From positions 1 to 64,000 of the forward strand of contig MU832006.1 in assembly GCA_029204225.1 (NCBI GenBank): 64,000 nt of DNA. The letters run 5' to 3'. This stretch comes from Diphasiastrum complanatum (lineage: Eukaryota; Streptophyta; Lycopodiopsida; Lycopodiales; Lycopodiaceae). Positions 45,350 through 56,570 of the stretch are shown here, in pieces; position 1 is the first letter of the stretch; every line of letters starts with the position of its first letter. The position numbers were made by a program, and so were the translations under genes. Below the pieces are notes generated by a model. The model saw only the letters and a list, made by a program, of their open reading frames with translations, had not been told where the DNA came from and made no database searches.

Positions 45350-46835
45350 TGGCTTCCTCGTCTGATCCTAGTCGGGAGTCCTTGTTGTCCAAATTTCACT
45401 GAGTTTGAGCACATAGAGCACTTTAAGTCCCTCTTCCAGCCTTTCTTACATGTGTTCAGTGTAGCACAACAGAGTCCAGATGTTTTTATGACTAGTATGT
45501 CAAATTTAGGGATATAAGCAGTACTAATCTCATTGGATAATTTGTCATTTATGCATTTCACTGACCTTGTACATAGTTTTCTACATTATAAGCAGTGGCT
45601 AGACAAGATGTACACTAAAATTTTTGACCAATTTAGGAATTCCAGTGAATGTAATTTTTGTAAATGAAAATGTCGTTATCTCGAGTATCAAACCGGATTT
45701 GTGTTTTTCCTATTAGTACAGATCCCAGAAGAGTCAAATACATCGATTTCTGAAACTATGATCCCTTCATCCTCCACTACATTCCATCAAGGATATCAGT
45801 CATTTCTTGGTGGATACTCCTGATAAAGACACTGACTATGTGAGTGTAGATACTAATAAGTTGAGAGATGCTTTCATTGGCTCTAATGCCAATATTGTAA
45901 TTGCTAATGTACATTCTAAATGCTTTTTGATTTGCCAAAATATTATATTAACGAAGATGTGTATATCACAACTGCAGATCTATGTGTTTTTTTTTATTAT
46001 CGGGAGGATGAGGTGCTTTGTCTATCGTCAAGCACCATTTTTGAGGTCTTTAACATTGTTGATTTTGAAACCGAAGACTTGGTGTCGGGCATTGAGTATG
46101 GTGATGAAGAAGGCATTCTAACTAGTGAGGAATGTTTGTCCTTGTCTTTGGCAAATGTTCGTGATCATGGATGAGGTTTTCCATCTGAAGAGAAATTTAT
46201 TTCCTTCCAAGCCCAGCTGGGATTCCCTCATCCATCGGTTATGAAATTTACAGATGACTCTTCCTCAATAGGTGGTCACAATATAGATCATCTCGATCTA
46301 GTTGCAGCAAATGATGATGAATGCCTAAGTTTAGTAATTTTACTATAAGTTTATCAGATGTATGTGTTTTATTAGATTTTATCAACTAAGAACTCCAATT
46401 TTGTTATGCTAAATACACTTGTGATCAATGAATTTGCTACTCGTCGAGGGGACTTCAGACAACATTCATCATCTTTCCACAGGGATAGAGGTCTCGACCA
46501 CTACTTGAGGCACTTTCAGAAAAATGAAATTTGTGTTGCTCATTCCAAACTCAGTCCAGTTGGCCGTGAAAGCCTTATCTTATTATCTATGTGGACATAA
46601 ATTTGCTAAAGCAAATGAAATAATTTTTGTGAAGAGATCGTATGTTTTGAACATATTAGGATTTGTAGATGGGAATGTACCATTAAGGAGTTCCCATTAT
46701 TCATTGTATGTAACATATATAGAATTGAGTGGCAACAAGGACAATGCGCATCTTCTGGATGCTTATGCAAGTAGAGAGGTATTACATGATAGCACAACAA
46801 CTGGACAAGATGAAATATCAGATCCCACTGAATGA
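45350..46835 (+). pseudogene. X gene, element B
   Basis: Starts MASSSDPSRESLLSKF, then a frameshift to EFEHIEHFKSLFQPFL. It goes on (with stops and shifts) to WLDKMYTKIFDQF, CRYLEYQTGFVFFLL, DLPKYYINEDVYITTADL, GFPSEEKFISFQAQLGFPHP, an intron whose donor has decayed to CTAAGT (about 46,335), FATRRGD...HYLRHFQKNEICVAHSK and, after a shift near 46,560, VKALSYYLCGHKFAKANEII and PLRSSHYSLYVTYIELS. Every block aligns with 25,656-24,186. Conservation at protein level despite DNA divergence suggests past selection on this protein. It stops at 46,835, facing the Z gene. Confidence 0.75.
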
Positions 46836-46855
46836 AACTTTGTATATATTGAATA

Positions 46856-48744
46856 TTAAGAATACAATTTACATTTGTAGCATCTTTGTAGCTCTAAATT
46901 TTTAGCATCTTTGTTGCTCAATGAATTTGCAAGCTTTTCTAAATTTGTTGTAATTTGAAGATTTGGTGATTTGCTTGCCAATGTGACTTCTTCATCCCTT
47001 GTGATGACCAGACACATAGGCTTCCATATGTATTTGCAAAAAATGATGTATGATCTCTTAGTATGTGCTACACATGTCAAAATTGTAATGTCAGTCTTAC
47101 GCTTGGATCAAAATATATAGTTGAATTGAAAGCTGCTCTGAGCATGCATACTAACCATGTAATGAGTGGTGTGATCTTTACCCCATGCTTTTGATACTAC
47201 ATCAACAAAATCGACACAAGTACAAGGTAATAAGCAATACATGCTTCCAGTTTAAATTTGCATTTTCTCTAGTAATTCTTGTACTTCTAGTTACATCTTT
47301 TTCCATTTTCATGCAGTATAAACAAGGATGTTTAGACGTAGCACCGTGAGAGACATTATACATGCATTTCAATGTTTTCAAATGACCTGCTAAGTGCCAT
47401 TCAACATTGAAGTCTCCAACTCTTGGAACATTGAGAAATCCTCTGTTCATATGGTCCTTGATGATCTTAGGGTAAGATGTGCTAGAGAATATCCATGATA
47501 ATATATCATAATTCTCCTTCAGTGCCTGTCCAAAGAATAAAACCAACTTAGTGAAATAAGAATTCTCACTATCCATTGAATCTAATCTAAGAATGAGAAA
47601 AATTACTTAAAAAGCTGCCAACCACCATATATTATTTTCGGACTGGACACTGAATCTGAAGTCTCCTTGGTCCACTATTTGTGATAGTGCACCATTCATG
47701 AGAGTTATACTAACTCTCTCCATCTTCTGCCCTTTCACAGTCTCTGACTCATCTAACTTAAGTACTATAAGATTTTTACCATTCACCTTTTCAAAGGTTA
47801 TATCATAAAATGTGACCATGTATGTTAGCAAGTGATTTAGATCAACAAAGAAGTTGTTTGATGAATATAAAATTTTGATCTTCCATCTTTGACAATGTAT
47901 TATCTAACAGATCCTTACAGACAAATAATGTCAGTGTTCTATGCACATTTGGAATCGAAAAAAAATCAACAAATATATTCAAAGAAATAAACCAACTTAA
48001 TTGGACATTTTTGGACCCAGTACTTATTTTCATAGAGTTCTTCACATCAGTAAAGAGCTTGCATTGAAATGATTCTGAAACAATCTTGTCAGGAGTAATC
48101 CATTCTTCACTATCCAAGCTTGGAAGTGGAAGGGCCTCACGGTTTCCAAATCTTCCATGCGTATCTAGAGATTCATAAAAATAGATTCCACTGTCGGCAA
48201 GTTCTTTTGAAGATCGGCCTTTGTACTACAATTTTCTTATATCTGAATGTATGACATCCAATATACCTACAAGTGATTTTTTGGGCTCCCATTCCTTTAT
48301 ATTTGATGGATATAAATCTGCATGATAAAATAGATATGAGTTTCCAAATAGATATCCAAATTCAATATGCTAAATAAAAGTAAGTGCATAAAAAAATAGA
48401 GTTGAATTTATTTGCATAAAAATAAAACCACAATGATTCAGATACTTACAATTGCATTTTTTATGATCATTTGGATTGACGGATTGAATACTCAACTCGG
48501 AATGCATATAAACATGTTGAACTAACACCTCTGAAATGGATTGTCTACCTGGCAATGCTCTAAAGTCAAGATTTGAAACATAACTTGGATCGTTTTCTCT
48601 TTCTAAATGCTCCTAAATTTGATGATGGATGCATTAATATCATGTGTTTTTGACGTATTTTTTTGGTATCCAATTTCCTGCTTCGTCTTTCTCAATGTGA
48701 AGAATGACAGAATCTATTGTGGATCTCGGTCTCCTTAATGCCAT
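46856..48744 (-). pseudogene. Z gene (transposase-like), element B, nearly full span
   Basis: Start ATG 48,744 (MALRRPRSTIDSVILHIEKD, NWIPKKY). Then SISEVLVQHVYMHSELSIQ, an intron 48,318-48,449 (GTAAGT...ATGCAG), LYPSNIKEWEP, LADSGIYFYES, SWFISLNIFVDFFSIPNVH, VSITLMNGALSQIVDQGDF, a cysteine-bearing block (RVGDFNVEWHLAGHLKTLK, GATSKHPCLYCMKMEKD), VDFVDVVSKAWGKDHTTHYM, an intron 47,068-47,155 and HILRDHTSFFANTYGSL, WSSQGMKKSHWQ. Many stops and shifts. The CxxC-type pair and C-terminal GSL..WSSQGM motif recall transposon-encoded proteins, but I cannot assign a superfamily or catalytic residues. Confidence 0.65.
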
Positions 48745-48749
48745 GTTTT

Positions 48750-48752
<3 letters not shown>

Positions 48753-48804
<52 letters not shown>

Positions 48805-48805
48805 A
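48753..48805. repeat. (CT)n(CA)n compound microsatellite
   Basis: About 14 CT units run straight into about 12 AC units, exactly at the junction of element B with a Copia fragment. Confidence 0.95.
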
Positions 48806-49215
48806 AGACTCACAAACATGATTGATTCTCTTTAAGAAACTTGGAAGACCTATCACAGCTTGCTTTCTAGCCATTACCTCCAATGACTTGAAGTTGAGGT
48901 GTTCCATCCTTTTATGCCAAACTTCTTGAATAGGTATTTTCTCTCTTGCAGCACATCCAACTTGGTTAGCATAACACAAGCATCTAGTTTGAACAACTTC
49001 CCTTTTCTTTTACCTCTTGCAATCAAGATATCCTTTCTTTTGATCATACAAGCATCTCCATTGAGGCCTTTACTTAGCAATTGACTCACACTAAGCAAAT
49101 TCTTGGTAATAGATAGAATAAACAAGACATCCTCCAAATGAACATCCCTATTTGTAGAGAGAAAAATAGAATTGTGCCAATCCCTTTGATTGCACACTCA
49201 CCATCATTGGCTGTG
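48806..49215 (-). pseudogene. Copia protease-end and pre-integrase fragment
   Basis: The minus strand encodes LEDVLFILSITKNLLSVSQL and, after shifts, VWHKRMEHLNFKSLEVM and IGLPSFLKRINHVCESC. This is the Copia gag-pre-integrase zinc-binding region. Truncated by the microsatellite. Confidence 0.8.
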
Positions 49216-49875
49216 TAGATCACCCTCTTGTCATCTCCTGGTATTTGATAAGAATCTTAATGTGGTTTTGTACTAGTGCAATTGAGATCTATACTTGAAC
49301 ATTTCAGATTTCTGAATCATTGGCAATCAACTTGAGTAGTTTGGTTAGTCCTAAATAAAGTTAGTTGATTAAATGAACAAAGTGAAGTGAATTTACCAAT
49401 GAACTATTTGTTAAGATCATATATTGCTTACAAGACACATACTTTGACTTAGAATTATTGATTATATCACAATGAGCACATAACGGATGACATAGTTTAA
49501 AAAATATCAAGAATAGCCACTAAATTTAGTTGGAATTTAGCAAAATCTTTGAATATCTAAATTCAGTTCTAGATGGTTGTATAAAGTTTATTGTTGTTGA
49601 AGATAGATATTAAAATGGTTTTGGCATGCCTTTTGTCTTTACTTACCTGATCGAATGGAGAATTTGGATAACTCACATTTCTGACAAGAATTTGTTTGAA
49701 GAATAATCATATGTAACTTCCATATAGCAAGAGCCTTTGTCACGATTCTTATGTTTCCTAAGTTATTTGTTTTTGACATATTTACTCCTGTATTTCCTAA
49801 TGATTAAGTATGAATTTGAAATCCATCATGAATCATAAAATTCTAAGTGTTTATGATTGACGAATCATAAATAGA
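49216..49875. other. No gene recognised
   Basis: AT-rich spacer without motif. Confidence 0.5.
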
Positions 49876-50332
49876 TCAAAAGTATCACTCTTACATAATC
49901 TCAAGTTACATAAAACATTAGGTGAGTCATTACCTTATCAGACTATTCCACCTAAAGAAGCACTCGAAGATAAAATAATTTCAAACGTTGATCTTTTCTT
50001 TAGAGTACTTGCTCAGATTCCGATAGTATGTTAAACGATAAATCCTCGAATTGGGTTTGACCCTTTCCAAGTCAAAAGTATCACTCTTATGTAATCTCAA
50101 GTTACATAAAACATTGGGTGAGTCATTACCTTATCAGACTATTCCACCTAAAGAAGCACTCGAAGATAAAATAATTTCAACCGTTGATCTTTTCTTTAGA
50201 GTACTTACTCAGATTCCAATGGTACGTTAAACAACAAATCCTCAAATTGGGTTTGACCCTTTCCAAGTCAAAAGTATCACTCTTATGTAATCTCAAGTTA
50301 CATAAAACATTGGGTGAGTCATTACCTTATCA
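49876..50332. repeat. 196-bp tandem repeat, about 2.3 copies
   Basis: The word TCAAAAGTATCACTCTTA starts at 49,876, 50,072 and 50,268, an exact 196-bp period. Units one and two differ at few positions. The third is cut after TCATTACCTTATCA. Confidence 0.95.
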
Positions 50333-51409
50333 TGGAGATCAAGTCCAAAAGCTAAAGAAAATAATATAAATATAAATTTAATTCAGAATTATCCTCAATA
50401 TTTTGTAGACATTTCATAATACTTTCAGGTATGTGTAGGTATATGTTCCTTAGAACATGCTAAGATATTAACTAGTTAAAATCTTTAAGAGGTCTATCGA
50501 AACACATTTGAGTTCAAACTCAATCTTGAGTACTCAAGATACTTTCATGAGTTAAATTTCCCATCCATAGCATCCACTGCTAGAAACCAGCAACTTTTTT
50601 GAGCTACAATTTTTTGCTTCTTTAACAAAAATATATTTATGTTTAAATCCATCCATGCACACTTACTTACTATAATCTATAGCAGATTATCATTAGTTGA
50701 AGTAAGGAGGGGGTTTCGATTTGTCATGTCCCGTAGGCCATGTGCTTAATAATTGCAATGCTAGTACTCTCTACTCAGACAAAAAAGAAAAGCAAAGAGA
50801 AATTAAAAATGCAATTATGTAGCAATTGACTATGATTTTGCCTGCTCTACACCAAGAACTTGGCTTGCCCTAACGAGCCCTTCATGATCCTAGCCAAGTT
50901 CCACAAGAAGAACTTGGATGCTCTTATCTAGCACTCCCTAGGTTCATGGGCAAAATCTACTAAGCTCATCACTCCCATTGCCTAGATAATGAAGGGATCT
51001 ACACCTTTAGCAATTTGAATATGGACCCATGTGCACATGAGCTTATTCCGTCCAATGCACCCAAATGCCACCTTGAACTATGTGGTAAAGTCAAAGACCT
51101 GCCCGTTCAGTGTCTATGTTAAGTGAAGTGTGAAGGTGTTAACATGTGTGAAGGTGTTAAGTGAAGTGTGAAGGTGTTAACATTTGAAATTTGAGGGCAA
51201 GGAGAGTGAGTTCCGAGTGGGCATTTAGCTCAACCGCCATTGACCATTATTAAAAGTATCTCAAGTTTGACTCTGTGTTCTACACCAATGGATGACGTTG
51301 GGATAATGGGGCGTAGGGGCCTGAGGCCATGTCTAGACTCTCCATCCTCAGCCTGAGTAAGGTAGGACCTCGCAGGTGATTCAAAAAGCACTCTCTTCAT
51401 ACTACTTAT
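50333..51409. other. No gene recognised; small tandem at 51,121-51,183
   Basis: The word GTGTGAAGGTGTTAA occurs three times in 51,121-51,183. Otherwise only short ORFs. Confidence 0.45.
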
Positions 51410-52813
51410 TTAGTAGAACTTGCTCTTCGAACAGGGAACTGGACGCCAGCCAGGTCCCAGATTTTAGAGTAGCTGATACTGATCCTGGATGCCTTGCACC
51501 ATTAAGCATCAAAATAATAGCAAATGATGATTGCAAATCTATAGGGCTTTTTATAGAATTGCAAGTGTGTAAAGTATACATTGATGTATTCATGTATACA
51601 GTGAAGTAACGAGGACACAATCAAGCACTTCAATGTTCTGCCATTTGTGCCAGCCATCCAGTCGATCACCTTGTAGGGACTCAAAAATCACATAATAACA
51701 ATGCTCGTTCAGAATATACTACGACTTCTCAAAACAATGACATAATGATAATGTAGCCACAAGCACAGTTTGCAATGTATATTTCAGACTAATGCGAGTG
51801 TGAAATAACATTAGTTGAAGATAAAAGATTCTAAAAATATCTCATCAAAACTTGATGTAGCAGCCTTTGTAAGAAAGTAACTGACAATCATACTATATAA
51901 TCAGAAGTTGCAAAGTCTAGTTTTGATCACTTTCTCATATTCCAAGACTTAAACAATGTCAATCCTGCACAGGATTATTAGTTGAGGACGCTAAAAGGTT
52001 TATAATAGAGCGATAATCGATTTCATTTTTTAACTAACCTATAGGAGATCTACTCAGCTTGTTAGCTGAAGACGTTGGTAGACTTTAAGCATGTGCCACC
52101 AATCACTATAGTTTTATTGAGAGTGCTTGCATGAGACATCTAGCAATTTATGTCAACTAGCGGTTTTCATTTCATTTAAATGATCAAGACTAAGATAAGA
52201 TTTTATAATGAATCAAGATTTTTTTGTATCCATACCAGTTATTCCCGTATCTATAGATCTTCGCAGGATCTCGAGCTCTGTAGAAAGTTTGATGAGCACA
52301 ACAAAGTAGCATCTCTTCTTATGCTGACTAGCCGACCGTTTATTCTGCATATAGAAGCACATTAATAGAACTGCGTGCAAGGCTCTGCAGACACTGCTGA
52401 AAGTAATCGATTTCCAGAAGCGCCTGTGAATTTGACATTGATGAAGTTATGGAAGGAAAAAAGCAATTATTGCAGTGTTAATCGCTGGATATTTTACAGT
52501 GACTTCGTCATTCCCTGCATGCCATAAAAAGATATGATAAATTCATAACATTAGTATCCAAAAGTCAAATACTAATAACTGTGAAAATACAATGCCAGCA
52601 CTGCGTTCGTTACAACCATTGTAGATCCACCGAGTTCATACTTTAAACCATGTTTGCAAATGGCTAAACTCGAAGAACCTGAATCTTAAATGCAAAAATT
52701 TAAGAGAATCTGTCACAAAGAACATAGAGCTGAACAAAAAATATTTGACTGTACTACATGCCAGATTTCCAATCTAAGAAAAAACGCTACAAACAAAACC
52801 GGCTGCTTTGTGA

Positions 52814-52823
52814 CCATACCTGT
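52814..52823 (-). other. Possible 5' splice site of a 3'-UTR intron (extensin 2)
   Basis: CTTTCACAG|GTATGG on the minus strand, 33 bases after the stop, as in extensin 1. Confidence 0.35.
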
Positions 52824-52851
52824 GAAAGAGTCCGCGATTGATAAGGAGCAC

Positions 52852-53859
52852 TTAGTAGTATGCAGGAGGCGGAGGTGGAGACTTGTACTGATAGGGAGGA
52901 GGGGGGGAAGGAGATGGTGGTGGTGGGGATTTGTAAATGTAGGGAGATGGAGGTGGGGGAGACGGTGGCGGTGGAGACTTATAGTAGTAAGGTGATAGTG
53001 GAGGAGGAGAGGGTGGTGGAGGAGATTTGTAGTAGTATGGCGATGGAGGTGGTGGAGAGGGAGGTGGAGGAGATTTGTAGTAATAAGGTGATGGAGGAGG
53101 AGGTGAGGGAGGGGGTGGAGACTTGTAGTAGTAAGGGGACGGAGGAGGAGGCGAGGGAGGTGGTGGGGAGTTGTAGTAGTAGGGGGATGGAGGAGGAGGC
53201 GAGGGAGGTGGTGGGGACTTGTAGTAATAGGGAGATGGAGGAGGAGGTGAAGGAGGTGGTGGGGACTTGTAGTAGTAGGGGGGAGGAGGAGGAGGGGAGG
53301 GAGGTGGTGGGGACTTGTAGTAGTAGGGGGATGGAGGAGGAGGAGAGGGAGGTGGTGGGGATTTGTAGTAATAAGGCGAGGGTGGTGGTGGAGATGGTGG
53401 AGGTGGAGATTTATAGTAGTAAGGCGAGGGTGGTGGTGGAGATGGTGGAGGTGGAGATTTATAGTAGTAAGGGGATGGTGGTGGAGGAGATGGTGGCGGA
53501 GGTGATTTGTAGTAGTAAGGGGACGGTGGTGGTGGAGGAGATGGTGGCGGAGGTGATTTGTAGTAGTAAGGGGACGGTGGTGGTGGAGATGGTGGAGGTG
53601 GAGATTTATAATAGTATGGAGATGGGGGTGGAGGAGAGGGTGGTGGTGGCGATTTGTAGTAATAAGGAGAAGGAGGTGGTGGGGACGGAGGAGGAGGTGG
53701 AGATGGAGGGGGTGGGGACTTGTAATAGTAAACCGGAGATGGAGGTGGCGGAGAGGAATAGGTGTAGTATTCAGCATTGCCCATATTGAAGAAATGGGTG
53801 CTGCTGGCAAGCACTACCAGCAGAGCCCATTTCAGGCTCAGGCCTTTCAAGGCCACCAT
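52852..53859 (-). CDS. Extensin (hydroxyproline-rich cell-wall glycoprotein), longer paralogue
   Basis: Predicted 335 residues. The signal peptide (core KWALLVVLASSTHFF, likely cleavage after GNA) is nearly the same as in extensin 1. It is followed by SPPPPSPVYYYK and about 16 further repeats of SPPPPSPPPPSPYYYK with more length and residue variation than copy 1 (PPPPPSP, PPPPPPYYYK, YYYN, SPPPLSP, SPYIYK, SPSPPPPYQYK), ending SPPPPPAYY. Same wall role: Hyp-arabinosylated SPPPP blocks and YxY cross-link sites. The start at 53,859 (GCCACC before ATG is conserved between copies) is preferred to an in-frame ATG at 53,946. No lesion. Likely expressed. Repeat-number change between paralogues is usual for this family. 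Confidence 0.93.
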   Translation of the reverse strand: MVALKGLSLKWALLVVLASSTHFFNMGNAEYYTYSSPPPPSPVYYYKSPPPPSPPPPPSPPPPSPYYYKSPPPPSPPPPSPYYYKSPPPPSPPPPSPYYYKSPPPPSPPPPPSPYYYKSPPPPSPPPPSPYYYKSPPPPSPPPPSPYYYKSPPPPSPPPPSPYYYKSPPPPSPPPPSPYYYKSPPPPSPPPPPPYYYKSPPPPSPPPPSPYYYKSPPPPSPPPPSPYYYNSPPPPSPPPPSPYYYKSPPPPSPPPPSPYYYKSPPPPSPPPPSPYYYKSPPPPSPPPLSPYYYKSPPPPSPPPPSPYIYKSPPPPSPSPPPPYQYKSPPPPPAYY

Positions 53860-53994
53860 TTTTCCTGCTTGCAATAATCTTCGGATCCTCCTTGCTTCCT
53901 GACACCTGTGAATTAAAAGATTACAATGCAAGCTTCTCGGACTCAACTAGTGCTGTTGATAAGCAGATGTACTTGAAGTTGTATGGCAGGCAGC

Positions 53995-54004
53995 GTTTTA
54001 TAGT
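53995..54004 (-). promoter_or_regulatory. TATA box of extensin 2
   Basis: ACTATAAAAC on the minus strand, about 135 bp before the ATG, in the conserved CCACTGCGCACTATAAAAC context. Confidence 0.7.
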
Positions 54005-54821
54005 GCGCAGTGGAGGCTGGATGGAAGAGCAGGGAAGCTTCCCCTGGATAGCCAGATCAGACAGACAGCACTACTACGTAGGCTTGGGATAGATGGCATT
54101 GAGCAGTGTGAGTGGGGAGTGCTCGAGAATGGAGAGTTGACGCATCTCAGTTGCCCAGTCAAGCCCCACGCTCACATTGATTCCGAAAGACTTGAATAGC
54201 TGTATTATTATGTAAGCACCGACTCGTGAGCAAATTTGCAAATTTACATTGTATTATGTGTCCATGCAATCAGTTCTGAAGAAGCAAAAAAGTGAGTGAG
54301 TAGTAAGTACCAAGGGAGTTTTTAAATCTTTTGCCTTCTAGATCAAGCAAGTCAGTTCTTTTGTCGATCAAACATTACACATGTACACTAAAATTTATTT
54401 TATTGAGTCAGTAAACCTTTGTAACCCGACTTTTATAAGGATATACCTATTTTACTACACACAATATTTTTTCGAAAATGACAAACCAAAAATATCATGA
54501 ATTTAAAAAAAACTATCGGTTTTTTGAAAGTCAACTTCTTGTGACTTTTTTTATGAGATTGGTTTTCGAAGGAAGATGCCAGTTTCGTTCTCAAGTTGGC
54601 TTTCTCGAACACAGCCAAGGGGGGAGCCTCACTTCTTGTTAACATCCACCATCTTGGCCTTGGTCAGCAGTGTCGAAGAGATTTTATGTCTCCTTGCGTC
54701 CTCCCGCCCACCTATTGTGCCTACCCGTGTCCACTACCTTTGCCCTCATTTTAATCCCATGCATTTTTTTTGCAATAACCTCATCTTCTTTTTATAGATT
54801 ACAAAAATCTTGTACCCTGAA

Positions 54822-54845
54822 TGTGTGTGTGTGTGTGTGTGTGTG
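54822..54845. repeat. (TG)n microsatellite
   Basis: Twelve TG units within the non-coding part of duplication copy 2; absent from copy 1. Confidence 0.9.
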
Positions 54846-55114
54846 CACGTGTACATGTGGCTATGAAGGCCACATGAAATAATTGAGTGTGCCCTATGGT
54901 AATGCATGCAAACATGCATGGAATTGAGAAAAAAATATCAAAATTAAAAAAATTGGTTGTGGAGAATGTGCTCAATCTCAAATGCCTCTTACCCAAAACT
55001 AGCACGAATTCACATGTCGATTTCTTACACAAGGCTAGATCGATTTGTCCCCATGCTATTAAGGGACTTTGGGTGCTAAGGAGCATATTGCAACATCCTA
55101 GCCTAAAAGTAATG

Positions 55115-55206
<92 letters not shown>
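55115..55206. repeat. (CT)n microsatellite
   Basis: About 45 CT units. The matching place in copy 1 (near 12,000) has only a short pyrimidine run. Confidence 0.95.
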
Positions 55207-55209
<3 letters not shown>

Positions 55210-56570
55210 TTTTTAGCTTGGAAGATAGCATCATGGACACCATTTCATTGTCTGCCAATGCAATCACCAACAACGGTAGCTACTAGTTGCATCATACATA
55301 TAGCTACTAGTCTCCTTGACAATATCCCTCTCTAGACTAATCGTTGATGATTATGATCCAATAGACTCCACACTAGTATTCACAGAGAATTGGCAAAGTC
55401 CTATAACCTATCGGCTAATTTTGATATTTATCGATTGATTTTGAAACAAGCAAGAAAGAAAAAGTTTGAAAACTAGCAACTTACCTGCTTGATGCAAAAA
55501 TAGGAGAAATGTTTTTAGAATACTTTGACATAATTCATGGAGATTATATAGTGACTTTTAGAAACCATATATACACGCTACAATAAGAAGCATTACTCTA
55601 TGGATTTCTTTTGGCAAACTTAGCTAAAGATATTTCAGATGTATGTTTTTTATTGGACTATTTTAATTTAAATTTTTATGAAGTTTCAAAGTGCACAAGA
55701 TTGATTTTGTAAGGGAATTTCAAAAACTAATATGTGTTTATACTTTTGAACTTGAATGGAAAACCGACCAACTTTGAAACTTGTAGGAACTTGGAGGGTG
55801 AAAAAAAAGAAGCTAAGATAAGAAACTAACCGACTCGTAGAGAAAAAAGAGGGTGAGCATTGCTCCATGCTCTAGGCTCCAATTAAATCACTTGTTCTAT
55901 TCAATTTATTTGGTCAGTCTTGATTTGCTTCTAATTTCTAAATTCTTCTTAGACTTATTGGCACAATTCACCCGAGATTCTAGGAACTGGCCAAATTGGA
56001 AGAGTAGCTACTAACTACTCAATCTCATCAACATCAACACCGAGAAGTACTAGGACCCAGTTCAGCTGCATTCAACTTCAACCATGCACCATGGCAGATT
56101 CAAAAAAACAGTGCTAGGCATGCATCGTCAACAAACCCCCTTTTCTATCTCAAAGGTTTATCTTAGAACTTTCGACAAGACATATTTTGGAAATGCATAA
56201 ATGCATATTGCATCATGTAAAATTTCCAAATTACAACATTGTTAGCATCATATTCCAATGGCATAACCCTCCTTGTTGCACATCTTTTACACTCTATTTC
56301 AACAAGGAGCAATGGATAGAGTATAGTATTACAATAGACCTCTCATATGTGATCTAGATATCAAAGATCTTATCTACGTAAATTGACTATAGTGTTTATC
56401 TGTTTGTATTCAGAGATATCTCCCTACTAGTTTTTATAGTGTATATTCATCTATCATAATATAGTCGCTTGATGGTCACTATAGGAACAAATTACTACAT
56501 ACAAGATCTCTATATTTATATATTTGTGGAGATTTTGACAATATGAATCATGATAATGTTTTGTTCGAAA

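Larger units (their letters stand above)
43740..48744 (-). mobile_element. Composite element B: inverted relative to A
   Basis: Reading the minus strand, the order is Z (complete length, decayed), X, divergent promoter, Ulp1-like exons and the fourth gene's end. This is the order of element A, with the H3-like part missing. Z and X converge, and X and the Ulp1-like gene diverge, as in A. Copia sequence truncates both ends (43,717 and 48,806). No terminal inverted repeats could be confirmed. Confidence 0.6.
51410..56570. repeat. Segmental duplication, copy 2 (extensin 2 locus)
   Basis: Colinear with 8930-12,860 (landmarks given there). It is longer mainly because of microsatellite growth and inserted spacer between 54,200 and 55,250. 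It ends near 56,570, where TTTGTGGA...AATATGAAT still matches 12,810-12,830. Confidence 0.8.

Noticed and set aside
52713-53810. Long ORFs overlapping extensin 2 in other frames (365 and 309 codons)
   Set aside because: Same repeat artefact as above.
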